The notes under the pieces are model-generated. The model was not told the origin of the DNA, ran no database searches, and saw only the letters and a program-made list of their open reading frames with translations. 22,377 nucleotides of DNA from Akkermansiaceae bacterium UBA1506 (GTDB taxonomy: Bacteria > Verrucomicrobiota > Verrucomicrobiia > Verrucomicrobiales > DEV007). The stretch spans positions 1 to 22,377 of the forward strand of contig DCQY01000016.1 in the NCBI GenBank assembly GCA_002323995.1, given 5' to 3'. The translations under genes were made by a program, and so were the position numbers. Positions 1 through 7,806 of the stretch are shown here, in pieces; the stretch's first letter is position 1, and every line of letters starts with the position of its first letter.

Positions 1-36
1 GCATCCGCCAGTAGTTCCAACTTAGGGAAAGCCCCT

Positions 37-95
37 ATTAGGATAACCTAATTATTTGCCATTTCGTTCTAAATTAGGATGTTACAGTAGGTTAT
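37..95. repeat. Short repeats upstream of dusB
   Basis: ATTAGGAT occurs at 37-44 and again at 73-80. ATAACCTA at 43-50 is the inverse of TAGGTTAT at 88-95. They lie in the AT-rich leader upstream of dusB and could be part of a regulatory region. The words are short and AT-rich, so chance is possible. No convincing -35/-10 pair or Shine-Dalgarno sequence was found in this leader. Confidence 0.2.
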
Positions 96-232
96 TACGT
101 CTTAATACGGGATTGTAAAATTTTGCTTACACTTGAGTTTTCGCCCCCACATCTTTGCTCTCTTGAAGTTTCGCGAGTAGAATCCCCCTTCAGGGCCAGA
201 TACCAGGCCGCCCACACGAGCTCATTTTCCCC

Positions 233-1258
233 ATGCTACCCTGGTTCCAAGATAACCAATTCCCGCTGTATCTCGCGCCCATGGCAGGGGTGACCGACCT
301 CGTGTTTCGTCGGATCTGCAAAGAACTAGGCGCAGACGTCATGGTGACCGAGTTCGTCTCAGCCGAAGGGATCATTCAGGCCGATGAGCGTACCCGAGTC
401 TATACGGAATTTGAAGATGAGCAGCGCCCAGTTGGTGTGCAGCTTTTCGGCGCCGATGGCCCGCGCATGGCGGAAGCAGCCAAAAAGATAATCGACTGGA
501 AACAGCCGGATTTCATCGACATTAATTTCGGCTGTCCGGTAAAAAAAGTTGTCTCCCGAAACGGGGGCTCTTCCCTATTAAAGGACTGCCCAGCCCTTGC
601 ACAGGTGGCAGAGTCGATTGCCAAGGGCGTTGGCAATCAAGTGCCGGTCACCGCCAAGATTCGAATTGGTTGGGATCAAATGATGATCAACGCCCCAGAG
701 GTATGCCGAATTCTCGAGGAATGTGGCATGCAAACCATTGCCATTCACGGTCGCACCCGGGCGCAGGGCTACACAGGAGAAGCCGACTGGGACATCATCG
801 ATGAATGCTCTCAGACGGTTAATATACCAATCATTGGCAACGGGGACATCACCTCCGGCGCTGATGTCAAGAGGCGCCGCGATACAACAGGGGTAAGCGG
901 AGTCATGATCGGCCGATCAGCTATGCAATACCCATGGGTCTTCCGAGACGCCAAGCATTTTTTAGAAACTGGCGAAAAACCCGAAGCAATCAGTACCGAG
1001 GAGCGGTGGGAACTCATCCTCCGTCATGCAAAAATGCTGCTCGAATGGGGAAAGTTCCCAAACGAAAAATTTGCTATGCAATCCCTCCGCTCCCGGCTTA
1101 TGGCCTATTCCAAGGGTATTCCGGGCGGGAAAGCACTACGTAGTCGCTTTTCAACCGTAGCAACATTGAGTGAACTCGAGGATATCGCAGCCGACCATCT
1201 CATGGGGCACCATGATCACCACAAAGCTCGATTACCCAGCGTGACAGCACACAACTGA
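233..1258 (+). CDS. dusB: tRNA-dihydrouridine synthase, DusB family
   Basis: FMN-dependent enzyme that reduces specific uridines in the tRNA D-loop to dihydrouridine in the cytoplasm, using NADPH. The 341-residue protein has the Dus TIM-barrel signatures in order: LAPMAGVTD (about 14-22), VQLFG (69-73), the catalytic-cysteine motif NFGCPVKK with Cys101, KIRIGWD (142-148), HGRTRAQGYTG (172-182), the phosphate-binding GNGDI (202-206), and GVMIGRSAMQYPW near 223-235. A helical C-terminal tRNA-binding part follows. Length is normal for DusB. The ATG start places the first beta strand about ten residues in, as usual. In proteobacteria dusB often precedes fis, but here it stands alone with a 300-base gap after it. 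The DusB subgroup is inferred from overall sequence. The family assignment is safe. Confidence 0.93.
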   Translation: MLPWFQDNQFPLYLAPMAGVTDLVFRRICKELGADVMVTEFVSAEGIIQADERTRVYTEFEDEQRPVGVQLFGADGPRMAEAAKKIIDWKQPDFIDINFGCPVKKVVSRNGGSSLLKDCPALAQVAESIAKGVGNQVPVTAKIRIGWDQMMINAPEVCRILEECGMQTIAIHGRTRAQGYTGEADWDIIDECSQTVNIPIIGNGDITSGADVKRRRDTTGVSGVMIGRSAMQYPWVFRDAKHFLETGEKPEAISTEERWELILRHAKMLLEWGKFPNEKFAMQSLRSRLMAYSKGIPGGKALRSRFSTVATLSELEDIAADHLMGHHDHHKARLPSVTAHN

Positions 1259-1411
1259 GCTCCGATCAATAGTCAAAATCTGACTTCCCTACCTATCACA
1301 AAGCATCCAAGAGCAATCCGCCCAAAGCCGCTGGAAACTGTGTTTGCAAACCACAATAAGTTCTAGCAACCAAGACAAAGGGGGGACTTTCGGAAACTAA
1401 TTAACTCAATA

Positions 1412-1472
1412 ATTTTAATAAAATTTAAATAATTTGAATAATTTAGTATTGTTATTTTAATAAAATTTAAAT
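1412..1472. repeat. Two 19-bp direct repeats in AT-rich spacer
   Basis: ATTTTAATAAAATTTAAAT is present identically at 1412-1430 and 1454-1472. The copies start exactly 42 bp apart, about four helical turns, so they would face the same side of the DNA. The surrounding 80 bases are almost entirely A and T with phased A/T runs, which suggests bent DNA, an UP-like element or a nucleoid-protein site upstream of yaaA. The function is inferred. The identity and spacing are read directly. Confidence 0.6.
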
Positions 1473-1503
1473 TTTATTTTCGAGCATCCCTACCGTTATT
1501 GTC

Positions 1504-1529
1504 CTCTGCGGCAGAGCAGGATTCGAATC
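1504..1529. promoter_or_regulatory. Adjacent palindromes upstream of yaaA
   Basis: CTCTGC-G-GCAGAG (1504-1516) is a 6-bp inverted repeat around one base. Three bases later GATTCGAATC (1520-1529) is a perfect 10-bp palindrome. Together they sit 33 to 58 bases before the yaaA start, where a transcription factor could act. E. coli yaaA is controlled by OxyR, but no match to an OxyR site is claimed here. Confidence 0.3.
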
Positions 1530-1562
1530 GGATCTCTCCGCAAATAATCACCTCTAAAGATC

Positions 1563-2345
1563 ATGCTAGCTGTCATCTCTCCTGCTAAGACTCTCGATTA
1601 CGATTCGACGTGCCCCAGTCACTGTCCGACCCAGCCTGATTTCTTGAATGAAGCCTCCGAGCTCATTGCCGTGCTCAAGGAGAAGACCTCTCCCCAACTC
1701 CGACAACTCATGTCCATAAGCGACAAAATTGCGGATCAAAATATTGAGCGCTACAAGGCGTGGTCTCAACCCTTCACAGAGGACAATGCGAGGGCGGCAA
1801 TCTTTGCCTTTAAGGGGGACGTCTACAGCGGACTTGAAACCTCCGCATACGGTAAGCCTGAACTTCAATACGCGCAGAAGCACCTTAGGATCCTCTCGGG
1901 ACTGTATGGAGTGCTTCGCCCCCTCGACCTAATGCAGCCATATCGCCTAGAAATGGGGACCCAACTAAAGAACGCTTCCGGAAAAGACCTCTACACCTTC
2001 TGGGCAGATCGGCTCACTGATAATGTCAATAAATCCCTAAAAAGCTCCGGCTCAAATACCTTTGTAAATTTGGCCTCAAACGAATATTTTTCGGCTCTCC
2101 AGCAAGACAGCATCAAGGGCGAAATCATTACCCCACAATTTAAAGATCTAAAGAATGGGGTCTACAAGTTCATTACCTTCTATGGGAAAAAAGCACGAGG
2201 AATGATGTGTGATTTCATGATCCAGAATAAGGTCAAAACCGCCGACGAACTCAAGCAATTCAACTCTGCAGGGTATCGCTTCAACAGCGAATTGAGCGAA
2301 GGAACGAACTGGGTCTTCACCCGCGATAAAGTTCCAGTGAGCTGA
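1563..2345 (+). CDS. yaaA: Peroxide stress protein YaaA (DUF328/UPF0246)
   Basis: Cytoplasmic YaaA-family protein. In E. coli YaaA is induced by hydrogen peroxide and limits free intracellular iron, reducing Fenton damage to DNA. The 260-residue length matches the family. Hallmarks visible are the N-terminal MLAVISPAKTLDYDS, the central HLRILSGLYGVLRPLDLMQPYR (about 107-128), the FWADRLT segment, VNLASNEYF (about 168-176), and the C-terminal FKDLKNGVYKFITFYGKKARG followed by a final VFTRD. The gene lies 17 bases upstream of the next ORF, so they may be co-transcribed. The region upstream carries AT-rich direct repeats and palindromes that may control it. The family assignment is firm; the stress role is transferred from E. 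coli. Confidence 0.93.
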   Translation: MLAVISPAKTLDYDSTCPSHCPTQPDFLNEASELIAVLKEKTSPQLRQLMSISDKIADQNIERYKAWSQPFTEDNARAAIFAFKGDVYSGLETSAYGKPELQYAQKHLRILSGLYGVLRPLDLMQPYRLEMGTQLKNASGKDLYTFWADRLTDNVNKSLKSSGSNTFVNLASNEYFSALQQDSIKGEIITPQFKDLKNGVYKFITFYGKKARGMMCDFMIQNKVKTADELKQFNSAGYRFNSELSEGTNWVFTRDKVPVS

Positions 2346-2362
2346 GCTTTTCCAACCAAGAG

Positions 2363-3106
2363 ATGACCCTCACTAGGCCGAAGATTCTTTTGAGCGCACT
2401 CATGTTGGGTGCCTTAGGGGTAGGATACGCTGGGGCTGAGGAGAGCCCCGGTCACGAAGTCGAGCAACCGTCTTCACTCTCAGTTCCACTGCTACTAGAT
2501 ATCTCACGTCTTTCTCTAAAGAACTTTCTTGAAGACAAGTCCGCTTTGGAAGCCTATCGGCGGCCCGACGAAACAATCGATGACCTAGAGGACGCTTTCA
2601 CGATTGGAGCCATACGCGGGCGTTACGCTCTGATCTGGGATGCCACCGCCTGCCGCCTTGTCGGAGTGGTGGATTTAAAACGGTCGCAACCGGATGCTGA
2701 GGCTTTTCCTCAAAGTGGCGCAAAAAACCAAACTTCACCCTATCATCTTCTGGCTGAAGGGTTTCATCCTCTCGCGGGTTCGTTGGGAGCATTCGGAAAG
2801 CCACTCTACTTCGGATTTCGTATTGTAGACGGGATCCCGGAATTCCTCTACTACCATGGCGCCCTGAGGGTCGAGGAACGCCTTTGGCTTGAAGGCGATG
2901 GCTATATTTTAAAACACCGATTTACCGTGAAGGATTCGGAAAACGCGATCCTCTTGCGTTTCCCGGAATCCTGGAAAGCCCTAATTACAGGTGCCAGTGC
3001 AGGCACTTGGAACGGCCAGACTCTATCTGTCCCCGTTGAAGACGCTGCGGAGGTTGTCCTTACTTATAATCTCCTACCCAAATCCGAACGCGAAGAAGCT
3101 GATTAA
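2363..3106 (+). CDS. Secreted protein of unknown function
   Basis: 247 residues with a clear signal peptide: basic MTLTRPK, a hydrophobic stretch to about residue 22, then an AGA-EE cleavage site near 25/26. The mature part is mostly beta-type. A central segment (GRYALIWDATACRLVGVVDL, about 86-105) and a later one (FGFRIVDGIPEFLYYHGALR) resemble, from memory, a domain in large PVC secreted proteins that combine cytochrome, propeller and immunoglobulin-like parts. No CxxCH haem motif or catalytic motif is present. Its stop overlaps the next start by one base (TAATG at 3104-3108), which indicates translational coupling, so the two products probably work together in the periplasm. Function unknown. 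Confidence 0.8.
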   Translation: MTLTRPKILLSALMLGALGVGYAGAEESPGHEVEQPSSLSVPLLLDISRLSLKNFLEDKSALEAYRRPDETIDDLEDAFTIGAIRGRYALIWDATACRLVGVVDLKRSQPDAEAFPQSGAKNQTSPYHLLAEGFHPLAGSLGAFGKPLYFGFRIVDGIPEFLYYHGALRVEERLWLEGDGYILKHRFTVKDSENAILLRFPESWKALITGASAGTWNGQTLSVPVEDAAEVVLTYNLLPKSEREEAD

Positions 3107-4425
3107 TGGCTCATTGGATTCTCATTTTTGTGCCTTTATTTCGGGTGACATTGCTAACCGCATTCTCACAGGAGTTCGAACGCTTAGACGCTAAAATAGC
3201 GACAAGCCAGCGGCGTCCTTTTGTTGAAATCTCTGAGCAGGACATCAAGCCAAGCGTTCAAGCAATCGCTGCAATCGACAACACTAACGTCTTTTTCTTG
3301 AACAAACGGGGGCAGGCGGGAGTCGCTAAGTTCTCCCCAGGTTTAAGCCTGATTGGTTGGGAGCTTTACTCGAAGGTAAAACTCAACGCTATCGGCACGC
3401 TGGGATTGGGTCCAGACTACTCTCTTGTCACTGCATCACCCTTCGAGGTGACTCAGGCGTTTGATACGCTTGGCGATGGTAGCCTCGACTTTTTCGAGGG
3501 AATCGTCCGAACCTGGCCAGGCCGCAAGCAGGGAGTCACGATCACAGCGGGTCCGGTTCCAGACACTGCAGGTCGTTTGCTCTTTGCCCTCTCTCCTCAT
3601 GCAACAGAAGATGGTGAGACGCCTCTAGCACGACTTGTCGCTTGGCATCCAGACCAAGACGAACTTGAGACCGTGACTGAGAGCCAACTTCTAATTTCCT
3701 CCTTCGCGATTGGCCCCAACGGCCTATTAGCTGCTAGGCTTTCAATGCCAAACTATAACGAAGGCTTTTATATTTCACTGACAGAACTCAACTCATCCAA
3801 CCCAAAGGCTAAGGAGCCAGCCAAAGCGAGTCTACCCCAAACCTTACCCTCGCTCCTTATCCCGGCGGAACTGACCGGAGGCGAAGAGCCCACCCAGATC
3901 TGTTTTTTCACCGAGGGAGGGGTCACGAAGTTGATCTTAACGTGTCCTGACTCCAGAGAACTGATCGAAGTCGTCCCGGAAAAGGAGGAAAACCTCTGGC
4001 AGGGAGCCATCCTTCTCCGATCGCTAGCTCCCTCCCCCATCGAGTCCGTCGTAGAGATGAGCACTGGATCGCTGCTCGGAGGCGGGCCCGACGGCTTCTT
4101 TCCTCTCGAAATACCCGATGATGAATTTCGAATCGAGAAAGTAGCGGTCGCGGAGGATGGTGTTGTGCTTAATTTCTCGAAAGAAGTCAGTCGTAAACAG
4201 GCAGTTATAGATACTTTTTATTCTTTAGACTCAATCTCTTTTCGGGGGCTCAATAAGACTTTAGAGGTGACTCCGGTGATTGAATCAGACGGAAAAACAG
4301 TGATCCTCAAGACCGACGAGATCGGAAAAGGTGTTGTCCTCAAAGTTTCCTGTGAAAATCTAGCCTCGGCCTCCGGAGATCCCCTCTTCAGCGAGACTGT
4401 GTTTTACACGATCCATGAAGGCTAA
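3106..4425 (+). CDS. Secreted beta-propeller-like protein of unknown function
   Basis: 439 residues. The N-terminus (MAHWILIFVPLFRVTLLTAF) is a signal peptide with likely cleavage near residue 20. Residues about 50-320 show repeated beta-strand pieces of the kind found in sugar-dehydrogenase-like propellers (for example GPDYSLVTASPFEV, DGSLDFFEGIVRTWPGR, AGRLLFALSPH). The last 95 residues (from FRIEKVAVAEDG to the ending ETVFYTIHEG) look like the Ig-like C-terminal domain that closes many PVC secreted propeller proteins. No haem motif, no catalytic residues identified and no transmembrane helix after the signal. It is coupled to the preceding gene by a one-base overlap. The pair may be a two-gene version of what is usually one chain. 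Fold assignment is tentative. Confidence 0.75.
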   Translation: MAHWILIFVPLFRVTLLTAFSQEFERLDAKIATSQRRPFVEISEQDIKPSVQAIAAIDNTNVFFLNKRGQAGVAKFSPGLSLIGWELYSKVKLNAIGTLGLGPDYSLVTASPFEVTQAFDTLGDGSLDFFEGIVRTWPGRKQGVTITAGPVPDTAGRLLFALSPHATEDGETPLARLVAWHPDQDELETVTESQLLISSFAIGPNGLLAARLSMPNYNEGFYISLTELNSSNPKAKEPAKASLPQTLPSLLIPAELTGGEEPTQICFFTEGGVTKLILTCPDSRELIEVVPEKEENLWQGAILLRSLAPSPIESVVEMSTGSLLGGGPDGFFPLEIPDDEFRIEKVAVAEDGVVLNFSKEVSRKQAVIDTFYSLDSISFRGLNKTLEVTPVIESDGKTVILKTDEIGKGVVLKVSCENLASASGDPLFSETVFYTIHEG

Positions 4426-4576
4426 TTTCGAGTAAGGATGCCGTCGGGCAATCTTTCATCTGATCGGGCAGAAGGGAGTTCCATCATCCGTGCTTCGTCA
4501 TTTTCTTAGGAGTTCGAAATTCGCAGGATTCGTTGCGGTTTGCTGCAAAAGCGTTAGTCTAATTCGCGTGGCTCAC

Positions 4577-5263
4577 ATGGTTCGTTTTCCGCTCATAACT
4601 GCGTTTTTTATTGGTTTGGCCGTCTTCCTGCCGCAGGAAATTAGCGCCCAGTTTAAACTTTTCAAAGCTGCGCCTCATGCCTCGGTTTACCGAGCTGCCA
4701 AGCGCTACAATCTGGCAGCGGTCGAGAAGGTGGACCCGAGCATCTACATCGACCTGCGCTACGCGGTTACTTCTGCTACCGGGAAACCGATCTATCCATC
4801 AGACATGCCATGCCTGTTGCACAAATCTACAGCGGAAAAGCTAAAAAAGGTAAACGCAGAGCTCAAGCCACTTGGTTATGCACTAATGATTTGGGACGCT
4901 TGGCGTCCGCCTGAAGCACACCTCGCTCTCTGGAATGCAGTTCAGGACCCACGCTTCGTGGTTCCACCCAGCAAGGGGCTTTCGTGGCATTGCTACGGGG
5001 TTTCGGTAGACGTGACATTGGTGAACCTCGATGGCACTCCCGTGAAGATGCCTACTCCGTTCGATGAATTCTCTGACAGAGCGGCCTCGAATCACCAAGG
5101 GGCGGACTTACAGGTTGCCAAACGCTTAACCCTGCTCCAAACCTCGATGAAAAAAGTTGGCTTTCGAACTATTAAGTCTGAGTGGTGGCACTTCGACGAT
5201 ATGAAAGTCAGTGGCGGGGTTCGTAAAGTTAGTGCCGAAGACTTGGGGATTCGCTTGCCTTAA
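4577..5263 (+). CDS. VanX-like D-alanyl-D-alanine dipeptidase, exported
   Basis: Zinc dipeptidase of the peptidase M15D (VanX/DdpX) family, which cleaves D-Ala-D-Ala. Counting from the ATG at 4577 (228 residues), residues 1-25 form a signal peptide (MVRFPLITAFFIGLAVF, cleavage near ISA-Q). The conserved features are YIDLRYA (57-63), the transition-state arginine in WDAWRPP (Arg110), the zinc motif SWHCYGVSVD with His138 and Asp145, and EWWH with catalytic Glu202 and zinc ligand His205. An upstream GTG at 4490 would add 29 residues and has GAAGGGAG 11 bases before it, but it would bury the signal peptide, so the ATG is preferred. No vanH/vanA neighbours exist, so peptidoglycan turnover or D-Ala-D-Ala scavenging is more likely than glycopeptide resistance. 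Confidence 0.88.
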   Translation: MVRFPLITAFFIGLAVFLPQEISAQFKLFKAAPHASVYRAAKRYNLAAVEKVDPSIYIDLRYAVTSATGKPIYPSDMPCLLHKSTAEKLKKVNAELKPLGYALMIWDAWRPPEAHLALWNAVQDPRFVVPPSKGLSWHCYGVSVDVTLVNLDGTPVKMPTPFDEFSDRAASNHQGADLQVAKRLTLLQTSMKKVGFRTIKSEWWHFDDMKVSGGVRKVSAEDLGIRLP

Positions 5264-5269
5264 TGCTAT

Positions 5270-6577
5270 ATGCAGGACACCGCTCAGGAAATCGTTCAAA
5301 ATCTCCAAGAAGCTGGATACGAGGCACTTTTCGCGGGAGGCTGCGTTAGGGATTTTCTTCGCGCCGTTCTGCCAAAGGACTTTGATATTGCGACTAGCGC
5401 CCGCCCCGACCAGATTTTGGAGCTTTACCCCAAAGGCGACACCATCGGTGCGCATTTCGGAGTGATTCTTGTAAAAAAAGCAGGGCAACACTTCGAGATC
5501 GCTACCTTTCGGGAAGACGGGAAATACAAAGACGGCCGTCGTCCCGAATCGGTCTCATTCTCAACTGCCAAAAAAGATGCTCAGCGTCGCGATTTCACCA
5601 TCAATGGGCTCTTCTACAATCCTGTGAAGCGAGAACTAATCGACTATGTCGGAGGGAAAACCGATATCGAATCGAAGATCATTAGAGCTATCGGCGATCC
5701 GGAGGCACGTTTCGAAGAGGACTACTTGCGACTCCTCAGAGCGATCCGCTTTGCCACCGTACTCGACTTCGAAATTGAGGACTCCACATGGTCAGCTATC
5801 CAGGCAAAGGCAGCTAACATTTGCTGCGTCGCAGCGGAGCGAATCCGCCAAGAACTAGACCGCATCTGGGTTAACGAAAACAGGTTGCGAGGGTTTGACC
5901 TCCTCGCATCAAGCGGCCTGATGAAGGCAATTTATCCCGAAATTATTAATCTCCAGGGCTGCGAGCAACCACCCCAATGGCACCCGGAAGGAGATGTCTT
6001 CGTTCACACGCGCTTGATGTTGAGCCTACTTCCCACCGACGCCAGCCTACCACTTGTCCTCTCTGTTCTATTTCACGACATCGGCAAACCTGCGACTTTT
6101 TCCTATGATCCTGATGAGGACCGAATTCGCTTCAACGGGCACGATAAAATTGGTGCCAAAATGACTGAGGGCATCCTCAGCCGCCTGCGCTACTCAAACG
6201 CCGTCATTGATGCGACAACGGCTGGAGTAAGCAATCATATGGCATTTAAAGATGTTCAAAAGATGCGAGCACCAAAGCTCAAGCGCTTCATGGCTCGTGA
6301 AACCTTTTGCGATGAACTTGAGCTTCATCGGGTGGACTGCGAGAGTAGTAACGGAAATCTGGAGAACTATCATTTTCTAAGAAATAAATTAGAGGAATTT
6401 GAATCCGAGCCGCTAATACCTCCTCCCATCATTACTGGCCACGATCTGATTGAACGAGAAATTCCCGAAGGACCCCGCTACGGCGAAATACTTCGCCGCG
6501 CTCAGGATTTACAACTCGAGGGAATCCTGACAAGTCGAGAAGACGCTCTACAGTGGCTCGAAACAGAATTGTCGTAA
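5270..6577 (+). CDS. cca: CCA tRNA nucleotidyltransferase / poly(A) polymerase family, with HD domain
   Basis: Class II nucleotidyltransferase that adds or repairs the 3' CCA of tRNA, or a related A-adding enzyme. In 435 residues: the nucleotidyltransferase core GGCVRD (23-28) and metal-binding DFDIATSA (37-44, Asp37 and Asp39), the RRDFTINGL motif (106-114), the EEDYLRLLRAIRF segment (149-161), and ERIRQEL (190-196). A C-terminal HD phosphohydrolase domain follows with His246, LFHDIGK (His269-Asp270) and His291. The start lies 6 bases after the dipeptidase stop, so the two are probably co-transcribed. CCA-adding, CC-adding, A-adding and poly(A) activities cannot be told apart by eye. No second family member is visible in the window. 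The general class is certain. Confidence 0.9.
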   Translation: MQDTAQEIVQNLQEAGYEALFAGGCVRDFLRAVLPKDFDIATSARPDQILELYPKGDTIGAHFGVILVKKAGQHFEIATFREDGKYKDGRRPESVSFSTAKKDAQRRDFTINGLFYNPVKRELIDYVGGKTDIESKIIRAIGDPEARFEEDYLRLLRAIRFATVLDFEIEDSTWSAIQAKAANICCVAAERIRQELDRIWVNENRLRGFDLLASSGLMKAIYPEIINLQGCEQPPQWHPEGDVFVHTRLMLSLLPTDASLPLVLSVLFHDIGKPATFSYDPDEDRIRFNGHDKIGAKMTEGILSRLRYSNAVIDATTAGVSNHMAFKDVQKMRAPKLKRFMARETFCDELELHRVDCESSNGNLENYHFLRNKLEEFESEPLIPPPIITGHDLIEREIPEGPRYGEILRRAQDLQLEGILTSREDALQWLETELS

Positions 6578-6601
6578 AGATATTCGCCAATCTCGGTTGA
6601 C

Positions 6602-6621
6602 GGAGCGATCCCTTTCGCTCC
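6602..6621 (+). other. GC-rich hairpin between cca and the SGNH gene
   Basis: GGAGCGA (6602-6608) pairs perfectly with TCGCTCC (6615-6621) around a 6-base loop. No T-tract follows, so a simple intrinsic terminator is unlikely. It lies 31 bases before the preferred ATG of the SGNH hydrolase gene and could affect read-through or translation from cca. Confidence 0.35.
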
Positions 6622-6652
6622 ATTGCACTCCGCAAATGTTCGCCCTCCCGGA

Positions 6653-7771
6653 ATGAAAGACCGTCTTCGTTGTGCTTCAGTTCCCCTGATCCTCTCAGGG
6701 GCGATGATCCTTTCTCCATTCAATTCGTTCACCGAAGAGAAGAATTCGAACACTACTTGGCACAATGTCAGTGAGTGGGGTATCGAGGGACGAGCCTGGT
6801 CTGTAGACGAGCTCAAGGCCACCTACGACCGACTTCCTGCTAAAGCCGAGAAGATCGTCAGGGAAAAGGTTTGGCATCTCAGTCGCACTAGTTCGGGAAT
6901 GACTTGCCGTTTCAACACCGACGCCACGGAAATAACTATCAAATATACTTTGGGCAATAAAGCGTTGGCACTTCCCCACATGCCAGCCACTGGAGTGAGT
7001 GGCGTTGACCTCTATGCGCTCGACTCAGACGGAGCATGGAAATGGGTCAGTTGCTCAAAGCCAAACGGGGTAGAAACGGTTCACAAGATCATGGGGATTG
7101 ATCCGGGAATGAGAAGCTACATGGCCTACTTCCCCCTACGAAACCCACTCCTAGACATTTCATTCGGAGTCCCGAAAGGGAACTTACTCCAACCGGTTGC
7201 CCCGCGAAAAGATAAGCCGATTGTTTTTTATGGCACCTCGATCACACACGGGGCTTGCGCTTCACGTCCTGGAATGTCTCACGTTGCCATACTCGGAAGG
7301 CGTTTCGACCGACCCGTGATTAATCTTGGATTTGCCGGGAACGGAACCATGGACCCTGAAGTCGGCGCCCTCCTGACGGAAATTGATGCGGCTGTCTACA
7401 TTATCGACTGCCTTCCTAATATGGACGGAGATCAGGTCGCTGAGCGCGCCGAACCTCTCGTCAAGCAGTTGCGACAGGCTCGTTCTGACACCCCCATCAT
7501 CCTCGTCGAAGACCGATCGTATACTAATTCATGGCTGTTCAAGAACCTCCGTGAACGCCACGAAAAAAGTCGTAGCGCTCTCGTCCAGGCTTATGATAAA
7601 CTCGTAATCTCGGGTGTGGAAAACCTCTTTTATCTCGCTGGGGACCATCTCCTCGGTGATGATACCGAAGGAACCACAGACGGTTCCCATCCTAGTGACC
7701 TTGGATTTCTCCGGCAGGCTGATGCTTTTGAGCCAGTCATAAGGCAGGCTTTAGATACGAAAAACCATTAA
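6653..7771 (+). CDS. Secreted SGNH/GDSL-family hydrolase
   Basis: Esterase-type hydrolase acting outside the cytoplasm. With the ATG at 6653 the protein has 372 residues. Residues 1-27 are a signal peptide (MKDRLR, then CASVPLILSGAMIL). About 40-180 is a beta-sandwich N-terminal domain like that preceding many SGNH carbohydrate esterases. From 188 on is the SGNH domain: nucleophile Ser196 in YGTSITHG, block II Gly around GFAGNG (226-231), a block III Asn in LPNMD (Asn256), and the Asp/His pair in DGSHPS (Asp343, His346). Deacetylation of a sugar polymer is a reasonable guess; the substrate is unknown. A TTG at 6623 would add ten residues before the signal peptide and is less likely. It lies 75 bases after cca. 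Confidence 0.88.
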   Translation: MKDRLRCASVPLILSGAMILSPFNSFTEEKNSNTTWHNVSEWGIEGRAWSVDELKATYDRLPAKAEKIVREKVWHLSRTSSGMTCRFNTDATEITIKYTLGNKALALPHMPATGVSGVDLYALDSDGAWKWVSCSKPNGVETVHKIMGIDPGMRSYMAYFPLRNPLLDISFGVPKGNLLQPVAPRKDKPIVFYGTSITHGACASRPGMSHVAILGRRFDRPVINLGFAGNGTMDPEVGALLTEIDAAVYIIDCLPNMDGDQVAERAEPLVKQLRQARSDTPIILVEDRSYTNSWLFKNLRERHEKSRSALVQAYDKLVISGVENLFYLAGDHLLGDDTEGTTDGSHPSDLGFLRQADAFEPVIRQALDTKNH

Positions 7772-7806
7772 CAACTCCATCAACAAACCTCACCCCGAAT
7801 AAACAA

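Larger units (their letters stand above)
1259..1562. other. Intergenic region between dusB and yaaA
   Basis: A 304-base gap with no credible ORF. The first half is of ordinary composition. 1400-1482 is extremely AT-rich and holds two perfect copies of a 19-base word. 1504-1529 is GC-richer and holds two adjacent palindromes. The 3' part leads directly into yaaA. The likely role is the yaaA promoter and control region. No T-tract terminator for dusB was found. Confidence 0.6.

Noticed and set aside
1517..1544. tRNA-like 3' end: GATTCGAATC followed by CTCTCCGC, like the T-loop and acceptor of tRNA-Ser
   Set aside because: The bases before the TTCGAAT loop do not pair with those after it, there is no CCA, and no D or anticodon arm lies upstream. 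At most a tRNA fragment; no integrase or flanking repeat supports an attachment site.
4577..5263. Glycopeptide-resistance gene (vanX)
   Set aside because: The active site fits VanX, but there is no vanH, vanA-type ligase or VanRS pair beside it; the neighbour is cca.
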